A stretch of DNA of 64,000 bases from JBBRGK01 sp036741355 (GCA_036741355.1 DAINSK010000005.1:1-64000); one strand, 5' to 3'; shown: positions 8,817-17,798, counted from the first letter of the stretch. Notes: generated by a model from the letters alone, not told the origin. Numbers and translations are program-made.

Positions 8817-9977
8817 ATGGCCGTTGTCGGGGTTGATCAAGCGGCGCTCGATCTGCTGTTCGACGTTCTGCGTGTGGACAGCATCTGGGGGCGGGAGAAG
8901 GTACTTGCCGAGTTGCTGGCCGCACGCATGCAAAGCAGCGGCTTCGCGGGTGTGACGCTAGTCGAGCCCGTACCGGGCCGTCCGAGCGTCGTGGGCCGAC
9001 TGCCCGGCACCGGCGGCGGGCGGGCGCTGATCCTCAACGGCCATATCGACATCTATGAGCTTGCGGCCGACTGGACGCGCGACCCGTTCGCGCCGGCGAT
9101 CGAGGATGGCAAGATCTACGGCGCCGGAGTCGCCGACGAGAAAGCCGGCACCGCCGCGCTCCTCGCGGCCGCCATGCGGTTTGTCGCCCCTTCGCGCCGG
9201 CCGAGGGGCGACATCATCTTCATGGGTGTCTCAGCGCATTTCGAGGGCGGGCTTGGTACCCGTGCCGTATTGCAGCAGGGCGTGCGCGCCGACGCGGCGA
9301 TCTGCTGCGAGCCGTCAAACATGCAGCTTGCAAATGCTCATCGTGGCGCCGCCTACCTGACCATCACGACACGCGGCAGGCAGGCCCACACCAGCGCCAA
9401 GGAGATGGGATTGAACGCCATCGAGACGATGATCCCGATCATGCAGGGATTCGAGCGGCTCGAGATCCCCCATTCGCCTGACGCGTTCGGCGGACCGGTG
9501 TTCAACATCGGCACGATTCATGGCGGCACCAAGCACAACCAGGTGCCGGACCGCTGCGAGATCAGCGCGGACATTCGTGTGCCCGCCTCGACGACGCCCG
9601 AAGCGGCCAAGACTGCCGTGGAGCAAATGATCGCTGCCTTACGCCGGGCGCGACCCGAGATCGACGCAGAGGTCGCCTTCAGTCCGTTCTGGCTGTCGGG
9701 ACCCCGCTATCCGACCGCGACCCCGCCGGATGAGCCGATCGTGGCCGTGGTGCAGGCCGCCCGGCAGAAAGCCGGGCTGGAGCCGGCCGGGCTCGCCACC
9801 CTGCCCGTTTGGGCCGATATGTGCGTGCTCGACCGCGCCGGTATCCCGACGGTCAACATCGGACCGGGGGGCGCACCGTACAACTGGGCCGACGAATACG
9901 TCACCACAGCCGAGTACTTCGCCGCCGTGAACACCTACGCCGCGACAATCGCAGACTTCTGTAACCGAGCGCCATGA
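8817..9977 (+). CDS. M20 family metallohydrolase (ArgE/DapE/ACY1 type)
   Basis: Hydrolyses an amide, N-acyl or N-carbamoyl bond. M20 hallmarks are visible: the first metal motif NGHIDI (His near residue 77), YGAGVADEKAG with the bridging Asp, the metal-binding ICCEPSN, a dimerisation domain beginning RGAAYLTITTRGRQAHTSA, and the late GPG segment. In that last segment the expected metal His is Asn (GPGGAPYNWADEYV). Either GTG 8814 or ATG 8817 may be used; AAGGA lies upstream. The stop overlaps the next gene (ATGA at 9974), so it is co-translated with the HutI-like amidohydrolase, suggesting successive hydrolytic steps. Confidence 0.85.
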   Translation: MAVVGVDQAALDLLFDVLRVDSIWGREKVLAELLAARMQSSGFAGVTLVEPVPGRPSVVGRLPGTGGGRALILNGHIDIYELAADWTRDPFAPAIEDGKIYGAGVADEKAGTAALLAAAMRFVAPSRRPRGDIIFMGVSAHFEGGLGTRAVLQQGVRADAAICCEPSNMQLANAHRGAAYLTITTRGRQAHTSAKEMGLNAIETMIPIMQGFERLEIPHSPDAFGGPVFNIGTIHGGTKHNQVPDRCEISADIRVPASTTPEAAKTAVEQMIAALRRARPEIDAEVAFSPFWLSGPRYPTATPPDEPIVAVVQAARQKAGLEPAGLATLPVWADMCVLDRAGIPTVNIGPGGAPYNWADEYVTTAEYFAAVNTYAATIADFCNRAP

Positions 9978-11251
9978 GCAGCCTGCCGGTCGCCGACCAA
10001 CTGATCGTTCACGCGAGCGCTCTCTGCCGCATTACGGATCATGGCGAACCAAGACGAGGCGCCGCGCAATCGGACTTGAACATCGTCGAGGACGGTGCGC
10101 TGGCGATCGCCGGCGAGCGAATCATCGCGGCCGGGACGATGGCGGAGGTGTTGCGCGCCTGCGACGCCTCGTCGGCCGAGGTCTACGACGCTTCCGGGCA
10201 GACGGTGCTTCCCGGCCTGGTCGAAGCCCACTCGCACCCCGTTTTCGGCGGCAGCCGCTATCTCGAGTATGCCCAGCGCCTCTCCGGCAGCTCACTACAG
10301 GAAATAGTCGCCGCGGGCGGCGGCATCTGGAACAGCGTGCTGCGTACGCGCGCAACGCCGGATGACGAACTGCTCGCGGGGATGATCCGGGTGTTCGACC
10401 GCATGCTGCAGGACGGCATCACCACGGTTGAGGCCAAGTCGGGCTACGGGCTCACGCCTGAACAAGAGATCCGGAACCTGCTCCTGGTCGAAGCGGCTCG
10501 TGCTCAGACGCTCCTGGACGTGGCGCCCACCTTTCTGGGTGCGCACGTCGTCCCGGCGGGGATGGACACAGATGCATTCGTGGCCCAGATCTGCGACGAG
10601 ATGCTGCCCGCGGTTGCGGCACAGGGCATTGCCGAGTTCTGCGACGTGACCTGCGAGAGCGGCTACTTCGACGTTGCGCAGGCGACTCGGGTGGTCGAAC
10701 GGGCCGCTGCCTACGGCCTGCCGTGCCGGATTCACGCGGATGCCTGGCTGCCAAGCGGAGGTTGGGCGCTTGCGACCTCGCTCGGCGCGCTGACCGCGGA
10801 CCACGTCACCTTCGCCACCGACGAGGAGATCCGCGGCACGGGGCGCACCGATACGATGGCGGTACTGCTGCCTGCGGCGGAGCTCGTCTACTTCAGCAAG
10901 AAGCGCGCGAACGCCCGGCTGCTGATCGAGCAGGAAGTGCCGGTGGTCATCGCCACGGACTACTGCTCGTCGATCCCTGTGTACTCGCTGCGGGCTACGA
11001 TCGGCCTGGCCGCCGCCTGGTTCGAGATCCCCCCGGGCGCCTGCATCGTCGGGGCGACGCTCAACGCCGCATACTCGCTGCGTCGCGCCGGCGATGCCGG
11101 CAGCCTGGATCCGGGAAAGCTGGCCGATGTGCTCGTGCTCGACTGCGCGCATCCGTTTCAGTTCGTTTGGGAACTGGGTCACACGCCGGTACGGCGCGTC
11201 TACAAGCGCGGCCGGTTGGTGGTGGAAAGCAGCAGGCGGCGCTCGATCTGA
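9974..11251 (+). CDS. Imidazolonepropionase/enamidase-like amidohydrolase
   Basis: Cyclic-amide-opening amidohydrolase of 425 aa. HutI-like motifs appear in order: LPGLVEAHSHPVFGG (metal HxH at residues 86 and 88), GGGIWNSVLRTRA, ITTVEAKSGYGLT, PTFLGAHVVPAG, a metal His in RIHADAW, the HVTFAT strand and the late catalytic Asp in VIATDYCSS, ending with the LADVLVLD amidohydrolase tail. Neighbouring genes contain no other histidine-degradation enzymes (no hutU or hutH), so the substrate is probably a related lactam. Enamidase of nicotinate fermentation belongs to the same superfamily. Overlaps the M20 gene by ATGA. Confidence 0.8.
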   Translation: MSSLPVADQLIVHASALCRITDHGEPRRGAAQSDLNIVEDGALAIAGERIIAAGTMAEVLRACDASSAEVYDASGQTVLPGLVEAHSHPVFGGSRYLEYAQRLSGSSLQEIVAAGGGIWNSVLRTRATPDDELLAGMIRVFDRMLQDGITTVEAKSGYGLTPEQEIRNLLLVEAARAQTLLDVAPTFLGAHVVPAGMDTDAFVAQICDEMLPAVAAQGIAEFCDVTCESGYFDVAQATRVVERAAAYGLPCRIHADAWLPSGGWALATSLGALTADHVTFATDEEIRGTGRTDTMAVLLPAAELVYFSKKRANARLLIEQEVPVVIATDYCSSIPVYSLRATIGLAAAWFEIPPGACIVGATLNAAYSLRRAGDAGSLDPGKLADVLVLDCAHPFQFVWELGHTPVRRVYKRGRLVVESSRRRSI

Positions 11252-11257
11252 GGGCGT

Positions 11258-12157
11258 CTAGCGCGTGCCGCGGAGGTGTGGATCCAGCACGTCCCGCAGG
11301 CGGTCCCCGAGCAGGTTGACCGCAAGCACGAATGTAGTGATAGCGACGCCGGGACCAATGGACGCCCATACGTTGGAGCGGATGTCCGGAAAGCCTTCCT
11401 GAATCACGATGCCCCAGGTCGCGGCCGGCGGCCTGATGCCGACGCCGAGAAAGCTCAATCCAGCCTCTGTGAGCACTGCGAAACCGACGAGTAACGACGC
11501 CTGCACGATCACGGGCTGGACCGTGTTAGGCAGGAGATGCGAACGCATAATCCGCAGCGAGCCGGCGCCACTCGCGCGGGCAGCCAGCACGAAGTCACGC
11601 TCTTTTACGGCCAGGGTCTGGCCGCGAACCAGCCGAGCAATGATCGGGAACGAGCCCAGCCCAATGGCCAGCATCACATTTTTCACGCCTGGCCCAAGGA
11701 TAGCCACGATCGCAAGCAGCAGAATCAGGCCGGGAAAGGCGAACCATGCGTCCACGATTCGCATCAAGATCTCGTCGGTCCAGCGACCGGAGTAGCCCGC
11801 GATCAGCCCTAGCGGAACGCCAATGGCGCTGGCAACCGCGACGGCGATCAGCCCCACGCTGATCGAGGTACGCGTACCGTAGATCATCCGGCTGAACACA
11901 TCCCGGCCGATGCGGTCGGTTCCCAGCAGGTGCTTGAGCGAGGGCTCCTGGTGGCTGTCCGCCAGGTTCTGCTTGTTCTCGCCGTACGGCGCTACCAGAG
12001 GGGACGCGACCGCAACCAGGACGAAGCAGACGAGCAGCACGCCGGAGACGGCAGCTTTGGGATCGCGGAAGAAACGCGGGATCCGTCGCGGCCGTTTGAC
12101 GAAATCATCGTCCCTCTGCAGCGGCGCGTTGCCGGCGTGGGACGCCTGCTCGATCAT
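11258..12157 (-). CDS. Dipeptide/oligopeptide-type ABC transporter permease (DppC-like)
   Basis: Inner-membrane permease, 299 aa. After a cytoplasmic N-terminus with a basic patch (KRPRRIPRFFRDPKA) there are about six transmembrane segments, beginning SGVLLVCFVLVAVASPLVAPY. The periplasmic LLGTDRIGRDVFSRMIYG motif is characteristic of DppC/OppC, and the EAA-loop follows (ARASGAGSLRIMRSHLLPN). Second permease of the importer encoded with 12192-13151 and the binding protein at 13355. The two ATPase genes that normally follow are absent from this end; the adjacent gene is convergent. They may be encoded elsewhere. Confidence 0.9.
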   Translation of the reverse strand: MIEQASHAGNAPLQRDDDFVKRPRRIPRFFRDPKAAVSGVLLVCFVLVAVASPLVAPYGENKQNLADSHQEPSLKHLLGTDRIGRDVFSRMIYGTRTSISVGLIAVAVASAIGVPLGLIAGYSGRWTDEILMRIVDAWFAFPGLILLLAIVAILGPGVKNVMLAIGLGSFPIIARLVRGQTLAVKERDFVLAARASGAGSLRIMRSHLLPNTVQPVIVQASLLVGFAVLTEAGLSFLGVGIRPPAATWGIVIQEGFPDIRSNVWASIGPGVAITTFVLAVNLLGDRLRDVLDPHLRGTR

Positions 12158-12191
12158 GGGTTACCGTCCTTCACCGGCGAGGCGGCATTGA

Positions 12192-13151
12192 TCATTTCGG
12201 CCGGATGCGCGGATCCAGGAGGGTATAGGTCACGTCTGCCAGCAGGTTTGCGAAGATGATCGCCGTCGCCGACAGGAGCACGATGCCCTGGATGACCGGG
12301 TAATCGTCGCCGGACGTCGCATCGACGGCCAGACGGCCGATGCCGGGCAGGGCGAAGACGCGCTCGATCAGCACGCTGCCGCTGACGAGGCCGGCCAGCA
12401 GCCACGCCATGACCGTGACGACCGGCAGCAGGGAGTTCTTGAGCGCATGCCGCCAGATCACCAGGCGTTCAGCGGCGCCCTTCGCTCGTGCCGTGCGTAT
12501 GTAGTCTTCGGACATGACCTCCACCACGGCGGAACGCGTTTGCCTCATCACCGTGGCCGAGCCGAACACGCCGAGGGAGAGCACCGGCAGGACCAGGTGT
12601 TTGAATGCGTCTGATGGGGTTTTTAGCGGATCGACCCAGCCAGACGCCGGAAACCAGCCGAGATGAACGGCGAACACCACGATCAGCAGAATCGCTAGCC
12701 AAAAGCTCGGCGTCGCTGAGCCGAGGACCGCCAGCGATGTGGCGCCGAAGTCTACTTTGGACCCCCGCTTGATTCCTGCGAGCACCCCCAGGGAGAGGCC
12801 TACGATGATATGCACGACGAAGGTGATCCCGCTCAGCCAGAGCGAGACGCTGAGCCGCTCGCCGATCGCCTTTGTGACAGGCTGCTTGGTACGAATGGAT
12901 GCGCCGAAGTCCCAGTGGACGGCGCGATCGAGCCAGCGCACATAGCGAACCGGCAGTGACTGGTCGAGCCCGTACTGGTGCTTGATCTCCTGGAGCTGGG
13001 CTCCGCTCAGGCTGGCGCCTTCCGGATTAGCGCCCAGGTAGGCGTAAATCGGACCGCCAGGCACGAGTTCCATCCCGCCAAACGCGAGCATCGAGACGAT
13101 CAGCAACACGGGCAGCGCGGACACGATGCGTCTGGCGATGTAGCGCTGCAT
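12192..13151 (-). CDS. Dipeptide/oligopeptide-type ABC transporter permease (DppB-like)
   Basis: Inner-membrane permease of about 319 aa. The start at MQRYIARRIVSALPVLL follows GGAGG and gives the standard N-terminal transmembrane helix. Family features are the extracellular loop (KHQYGLDQSLPVRYVRWL), ARAKGAAERLVIWRHALKN as the EAA loop that contacts the ATPase, and the C-terminal IIFANLLADVTYTLLDPRIR. It pairs with the DppC-like gene 34 bases downstream. A perfect hairpin separates it from the upstream binding-protein gene. Confidence 0.9.
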   Translation of the reverse strand: MQRYIARRIVSALPVLLIVSMLAFGGMELVPGGPIYAYLGANPEGASLSGAQLQEIKHQYGLDQSLPVRYVRWLDRAVHWDFGASIRTKQPVTKAIGERLSVSLWLSGITFVVHIIVGLSLGVLAGIKRGSKVDFGATSLAVLGSATPSFWLAILLIVVFAVHLGWFPASGWVDPLKTPSDAFKHLVLPVLSLGVFGSATVMRQTRSAVVEVMSEDYIRTARAKGAAERLVIWRHALKNSLLPVVTVMAWLLAGLVSGSVLIERVFALPGIGRLAVDATSGDDYPVIQGIVLLSATAIIFANLLADVTYTLLDPRIRPK

Positions 13152-13249
13152 GCCGGCCCGTCCTCCCTCGCGTGCCCGAACCGCGGTGCGCACCAGCGCG
13201 GGCCGGTCGGTCTCTCTTCCAGGCAGCGGCGTTCTGCGGCAGGTGCACC

Positions 13250-13281
13250 GCAGGGACGGCTACCGGCGTAGCCGTCCCTGC
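13250..13281 (-). terminator. Strong stem-loop between binding-protein and permease genes
   Basis: A perfect 14-bp inverted repeat (GCAGGGACGGCTAC) with a 4-base loop. It lies between the substrate-binding gene and the permeases on the same strand and lacks a clear U-tract. Such hairpins usually stabilise the upstream mRNA or attenuate downstream transcription, giving more binding protein than permease. Confidence 0.7.
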
Positions 13282-13354
13282 GAGTAGTCTACTTACGCGG
13301 TGTTACAAACGCGGATCGGATTCCGCCTGTCGCAATATTCCCGTACCTCCGGAC

Positions 13355-15058
13355 CTACGAAAGGCCGAGTCCGGAGAAGAGCGGCCAGCCTGAGCCGGGG
13401 CGATAGTTGACCCCGACCACGTTCTTCTTGGCGTACTGACGGGTGGGTCGAATGGCCAGCGGAATCATGAAGTACATGCCATCGACCTGCAGGTCCTGCA
13501 TCTGGCCATACACCTGCTTGCGGACGTTCAGATCCAGTGAGCTCGTGCCCTGTGCCACGAGGTCATCGAAGTTGGCGGTCGTCTGACCGCTCATGTTGTA
13601 CACGCCGCCGGTCGAGCAATACGGCCCCACGAGCAGGTTGGGGTCGATCTTGTTCAACTGGGTGTAATGGATCATCTGTATCGAGGGCGTGTCCCCCATG
13701 TTCTTGAAGCCCTTGCCCTTCGCCTGTGCCGCTTCGACATACACGATCTGCACGCCGATCGCCGCGAACAGGCTCTGAAAGAGGGCGAACGTCTGCGGGT
13801 CGCTCGGCGCCGCGCTGGAGAAGGAGAAGTTCAGTTTGCGGTCGGCGTCAGCGAGGCCGGATGCCGTCACGTACTGTTTCGCCTTCTGGAGATCGAAGCC
13901 GGGGAACGCCGCGACACTCTTGTACGCCCAGGACGCGGGCGACAGAAATGAGTGAATGTCGCCATTGAAAACGGTGTTGTAGAGAGACTTGCTCAGCGCG
14001 ATACGGTCGATAGCCCACGCCATTCCTTTGCGCAGATTGGGATTGTCCATCGGCGGCAGTGCGTGGTTGAGCAGCAGCACCTGGAGCCCATACCCGTCGC
14101 GGCGCGATGACACCAGGTTGGGATCCTTGTCGAGGATCGAAGGGGCGGGATCAGGGGAGTTCGACGCGAGCAGGTCCAACTGTCCGGACTGCAGCGAGGC
14201 CGCCTTGACAGTCGGATCGGGGATCTCGTCGCTCTCCACGGTGTCAAGCAGGGCTGCGGAGCCACCGTCAGCCAGCTTGCGCCAGTAATCCGGAAACCGC
14301 TCCCACTTGCGGAACGAGTCCTGTCGGTGATCGACGAGCTTGTACGGACCTGTGCCGCCTGTCGTCCAGGCGACGTCCGGCAGCGCCTTGCCGCCGTAGG
14401 TGGTGGGAGACACCATCATTCCCGCGACATCGGCCAGCAGGAGAAGCATGGAACCATCAGGCTTCTTGAGCGTGAGCCGCGCGGTGCCGTTGTCGGGCAC
14501 GTCCACACGGTCGTAATTGAGCAGCGTACTCTTCCAAATCTGCCCCGGAGGGGTCGGCGCGGTTGCTCGGTCGAGCGTGAACTTTACGGCCTGCGCGTTG
14601 AAGTCGGTGCCATCGTGAAACTTCACACCGTTACGGGTGTGGATGACCAGCGTCGTCGGATCGACTTGCTCATACGCAGTGGCGAGCGAGGCGTCGGTTA
14701 TGCCAGGCTCGCCCTGTTGGTTTACGCCCAGCAGCGGCTCAAAGGACATGAACAGATCCATGTAGCTGCTGCTGTAGGTGGGATCCAGGCTGGTGAACAG
14801 CTCAGCGCCGGAGTACTTGAGGCTGCCACCACGCTTGATCGGCGCTGCGGCCGTTGCCTGAGCACTGGCAGCGGCACTGGTCGCGCTGCCCGGTGCTTCG
14901 CTGCCGTTGCTGTTGCTGCTGTTGTTTTTGTTGCCACCACAGGCGGCGAGGAAGGCGGCGCCGAGCCCGGCCGCGCCGAAAACGCCGCCGCGGAGTGCGG
15001 TTCGTCGGGAGATCTTTCGCCCCCACGCCGATCTGCGATCCCAGTAGTCATTACTCAT
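13355..15058 (-). CDS. Family 5 extracellular solute-binding lipoprotein of the ABC importer
   Basis: Binding component of a peptide/nickel-type importer, 567 aa. The N-terminus has a twin-arginine-like SRRTALRGG, a hydrophobic stretch and a lipobox (FLAAC), followed by an Asn/Ser-rich linker, so it is an exported lipoprotein. The SBP_bac_5 fold shows as GGSLKYSGAELFTSLDP, the TLVIHTRNGVKFHDGTDF signature, LRKGMAWAIDRIAL and a C-terminal MYFMIPLAIRPTRQYAK. Position at the head of the permease genes and inside the catabolic island suggests uptake of the island's substrate or of a small peptide-like compound. Confidence 0.9.
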   Translation of the reverse strand: MSNDYWDRRSAWGRKISRRTALRGGVFGAAGLGAAFLAACGGNKNNSSNSNGSEAPGSATSAAASAQATAAAPIKRGGSLKYSGAELFTSLDPTYSSSYMDLFMSFEPLLGVNQQGEPGITDASLATAYEQVDPTTLVIHTRNGVKFHDGTDFNAQAVKFTLDRATAPTPPGQIWKSTLLNYDRVDVPDNGTARLTLKKPDGSMLLLLADVAGMMVSPTTYGGKALPDVAWTTGGTGPYKLVDHRQDSFRKWERFPDYWRKLADGGSAALLDTVESDEIPDPTVKAASLQSGQLDLLASNSPDPAPSILDKDPNLVSSRRDGYGLQVLLLNHALPPMDNPNLRKGMAWAIDRIALSKSLYNTVFNGDIHSFLSPASWAYKSVAAFPGFDLQKAKQYVTASGLADADRKLNFSFSSAAPSDPQTFALFQSLFAAIGVQIVYVEAAQAKGKGFKNMGDTPSIQMIHYTQLNKIDPNLLVGPYCSTGGVYNMSGQTTANFDDLVAQGTSSLDLNVRKQVYGQMQDLQVDGMYFMIPLAIRPTRQYAKKNVVGVNYRPGSGWPLFSGLGLS

Positions 15059-15218
15059 TGCCGGTGCTCCTTCAGTTGAAAACTTGCATTAAACCAGGAC
15101 GAAACCTGTTCGAATTGAGCGACCCGGTCCAAAAAGTGAACCGCCAGTGCTTGAAGTGGAACGATGTGGCTGAGAAATAACACTATTGGGTGAGGCTGTC
15201 AAGACGCGGGCTACGCAA

Positions 15219-15536
15219 GGGTGTGCGTCAGAGTTTTGCGTCCACGCTTGAACGCCCACTCCGGACGGCCCTCATTCCTCTTATCCTTTCTCCCAATACT
15301 GGGCGAAAGGACGATCCGGCTGCGCACTGCTGAGGACAGCGCGGGCTGCGGTGCTCCGAACCATCCGACCACGGGTCTTTCCGCAGTGCGCTGCTCCCCA
15401 ATCTCCTCTGCCGATCGTATTCCGCGCACAAGGATCGTCCCCTCTCCCAAAATTGGGCGAGGGGAGAAGAGGGGTGAGGGACCGTGCCCGTGGAGGCCCT
15501 GAGCACAATGCCCACGCAAAACTCTGACGCACACCC
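15219..15536. mobile_element. MITE-like non-autonomous element with 23-bp terminal inverted repeats
   Basis: The ends at 15219-15241 and 15514-15536 are perfect inverted repeats (outer 20 bases GGGTGTGCGTCAGAGTTTTG on the left). The 318-bp interior has no gene but contains two further inverted GC-rich/pyrimidine-rich blocks around CCCAATACTGGG and CCCAAAATTGGG. No convincing target-site duplication is seen. It occupies most of the 590-bp gap between the binding-protein gene (start 15058) and the flavoprotein gene (start 15651). The remaining 15059-15218 should hold the promoter of the transporter operon. Confidence 0.8.
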
Positions 15537-15650
15537 CAGGCCATGAGCTATGTTGACCGCCTCTACTGAAGCTGCTAGCCTGCGCCCGTCCGGGTCCCCA
15601 TTGAGGACCGATGGTTCACTGAGTGAACCACCTGTGCGGGGAGGCGTCTC

Positions 15651-17387
15651 TTGGCACGGTACCAGACGGTCGAGACGGACGTGCTCATCATCGGCGGCGG
15701 TGGCGCAGGGGTCCGCGCGGCGATCGCCGCCGACGATGCGGGGGTCCGTGTTGCCATGCTGGTCAAGGGCCAGGTCGCACACAGTGGCTTGACGGCCATG
15801 GCCTGCCCCTCTTACCAGGCCGCGGCCGCTCTGGAAGAGCCCGAAGACAGCCCGGAGATTGCCTTTTCCGACGCGGTCAAGGAAGGGCGTCGCCTCGGCG
15901 ACGAGAACCTGATCAAAGCCCTGGTGGAGGAGGCAACGGACCGGGCGCTGGAGATGGAAGCGTACGGCGTCAAGCTCACCAAGACGCGTGAGGGCCGTAC
16001 ATTCCAGGTGATGCACCCCGGCCAGTCGTTCGCCCGCAACCTCGTGATCCGGGGCTGCGGCTACGGCATGATGTTCGGCCTGCGGCGCGAATTGCTCCGC
16101 CGTTCGCAGATTCAGACATTTGAAGACTTCGTGGCGACCTGCCTGTTGATGGATGGCGAGCGCGTCGCCGGCGCGATCGCGGTGAACCTGCGCAGCGCCG
16201 AGGTCGTGGTCTTTCAGGCAACGGCGGTCGTCATCGCCACCGGTGGCTACGAAGAGTTAATGGAGTTCACGGACACCGAGCCGGGGGCCTCCGGCGACGG
16301 TACTGCGCTTGGGCTGCGTGCAGGCGCTCGCATGGTCGACCTTGAGATGATGCTCTTTTATCCCACCTGCCTGGTGTGGCCGGACGAGGTAAAGGGCACC
16401 TTAGTCCAGTACGAGGGTCTGCTCGGGCCGCGTTACATCGCGGGCAAGATGGTAAACGGCCGCGGCGAGGAGTTCCTGCCCCAGGTGGAGGAACGCTATA
16501 AGCTGCCGGTGCGCGACATCATGATGAAGGCCATCTTCAAGGAGATCGATGAGGGTCGTGGCACGCCTCACGGCGGTGTTTACATCGACCTGCGGCAGTC
16601 TCCCCGCTCGCAGAAAGAGATCTTCGAACTGTTGCACACGCTCGACTCGCTCCCCTACACCGAGCTACGGGATCTCGGCGTGGACATCACGAAAGAGCCG
16701 ATCGAGGTCAAGCCCGGCACTCACTATTGCCTGGGTGGAATCCGTATCAACGAGCGCACGGAGTCAACCGTCCCCGGGCTGTTCGCGGCAGGCGAAGTGT
16801 CGGGCAACGTTCATGGCGCCAACCGCACATCCGGCAATGCGCTGGCTGAAACGCAGGTTTTCGGGCGGCGTGCCGGTGCCTACGCTGCGGACTACGCGCT
16901 GCACGCTGCTCGACCGAGCATCGACCAGGACCTGATCGCGCGAGAGCTTCAGCGCCTCAATGCGGTCGTCGTCGACACCCCCGGCTCACTGCGCCCCGTT
17001 GAACTGCGCAAGAAGCTAAAGCGGACGATGCAGCAGTACATGGCGCACAAGCGGGATGCCGCCGGCATGACCGAGTGCCTGCGGGTGATCCAGCACATGC
17101 AGCAGGAGGAGCTGCCGAGGGTGCGGGCGGCGTTCAAGCCGCCGTATGCGCTCGAATGGCAGGATGCGCTTGAAGTGGGGAACATGCTGGAGGTAGCCGA
17201 GGCGGTGGTGCGGTCGGCGCTCTTCCGCAAGGAGAGCCGCGGCCACCATTTCCGCACCGATTACCCGGAGCCCCAACCGGAGTGGCTGTGCCACACACTG
17301 CTGCGCAAAGCGGCCGGTGGAGCGATCTCGCTCGATACCGCCCCGGTCATCCGCCTCGAGCAACGTGCGGAGGTGACGGTAGCGTGA
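15651..17387 (+). CDS. FAD-dependent fumarate reductase/succinate dehydrogenase-type flavoprotein subunit
   Basis: 578-aa FAD subunit. TTG start follows GGGAGG at a good distance. The dinucleotide-binding motif LIIGGGGAGVRAA lies near residue 12. Family III flavoprotein features follow: HSGLTAMACPS, a VIATGGYEEL strand, substrate-domain TEPGASGDGTALGLRAGA, GVYIDLRQSP, HYCLGGIRINERTESTVPGLFAAGEVSG and NRTSGNALAETQVFGRRAG. The C-terminal helical domain resembles SdhA/FrdA/AprA. A 2Fe-2S subunit follows with a GTGA overlap, and no membrane anchor gene is present. It probably acts as a soluble reductase or dehydrogenase for an alpha,beta-unsaturated ring or acid. Confidence 0.85.
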   Translation: MARYQTVETDVLIIGGGGAGVRAAIAADDAGVRVAMLVKGQVAHSGLTAMACPSYQAAAALEEPEDSPEIAFSDAVKEGRRLGDENLIKALVEEATDRALEMEAYGVKLTKTREGRTFQVMHPGQSFARNLVIRGCGYGMMFGLRRELLRRSQIQTFEDFVATCLLMDGERVAGAIAVNLRSAEVVVFQATAVVIATGGYEELMEFTDTEPGASGDGTALGLRAGARMVDLEMMLFYPTCLVWPDEVKGTLVQYEGLLGPRYIAGKMVNGRGEEFLPQVEERYKLPVRDIMMKAIFKEIDEGRGTPHGGVYIDLRQSPRSQKEIFELLHTLDSLPYTELRDLGVDITKEPIEVKPGTHYCLGGIRINERTESTVPGLFAAGEVSGNVHGANRTSGNALAETQVFGRRAGAYAADYALHAARPSIDQDLIARELQRLNAVVVDTPGSLRPVELRKKLKRTMQQYMAHKRDAAGMTECLRVIQHMQQEELPRVRAAFKPPYALEWQDALEVGNMLEVAEAVVRSALFRKESRGHHFRTDYPEPQPEWLCHTLLRKAAGGAISLDTAPVIRLEQRAEVTVA

Positions 17388-17773
17388 GCGATAAACCGGT
17401 CACCGTTCACATCGAACGTTTCAATCCGCAGGCGAACGCTGCCGCCCATTGGGAAGTCTTTCAGGTGCCCTACGAGCAGCGGCACAGTGTCCTGACGCTG
17501 CTTCACTACATTTATGAACACTTCGATCCCACGCTTGGCTACCGCAACTACACATGCGGTCGCGGAATCTGCGACAGCTGCCGCATCAATCTCGACGGCA
17601 AGCTGCGCAAAGGCTGCGCCACACCGGTGCCAGCGGGCGCTGAGATTCATCTGCGGCCGTGCAGCAACTTCGTGATCAAGGACCTGGCGACAGTCCTGCC
17701 CGGCGGACCCGCCGAACCTGCCGCGGTCGAGGAATGGCGGCTGGCCCAATCAGCGGCGGACGTCTCCCATTAA
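17384..17773 (+). CDS. 2Fe-2S subunit partnering the flavoprotein (truncated SdhB/FrdB-like)
   Basis: 129 aa from GTG 17384, overlapping the flavoprotein stop by GTGA. The N-terminal ferredoxin fold matches SdhB: IERFNPQ, the SVLTLLHYIYEHFDPTLGYRNYTC region, and cluster cysteines in CGRGICDSCRINLDGKLRKGC. The C-terminal domain of canonical SdhB, which carries the 3Fe-4S and 4Fe-4S clusters, is absent; the protein ends shortly after the 2Fe-2S domain. Electrons would pass between FAD and this single cluster. A ferredoxin or the neighbouring molybdenum enzyme could be the partner. Confidence 0.85.
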   Translation: MSDKPVTVHIERFNPQANAAAHWEVFQVPYEQRHSVLTLLHYIYEHFDPTLGYRNYTCGRGICDSCRINLDGKLRKGCATPVPAGAEIHLRPCSNFVIKDLATVLPGGPAEPAAVEEWRLAQSAADVSH

Positions 17774-17798
17774 TCGGGTTGCCCTCGGAAGAGATCAC

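Noticed and set aside
9974..11251. Assigning hutI and a histidine pathway
   Set aside because: No urocanase, histidase or formiminoglutamase genes are near; only the superfamily is safe.
14722..15051. Gln- and Cys-rich ORFs across 14800-15180
   Set aside because: They are other-frame readings of the Asn/Ser linker of the binding protein's lipobox region.
15228..16016. Minus-strand ORF of 262 aa across the MITE
   Set aside because: Runs from the antisense of the flavoprotein gene into the inverted-repeat element; not a gene.
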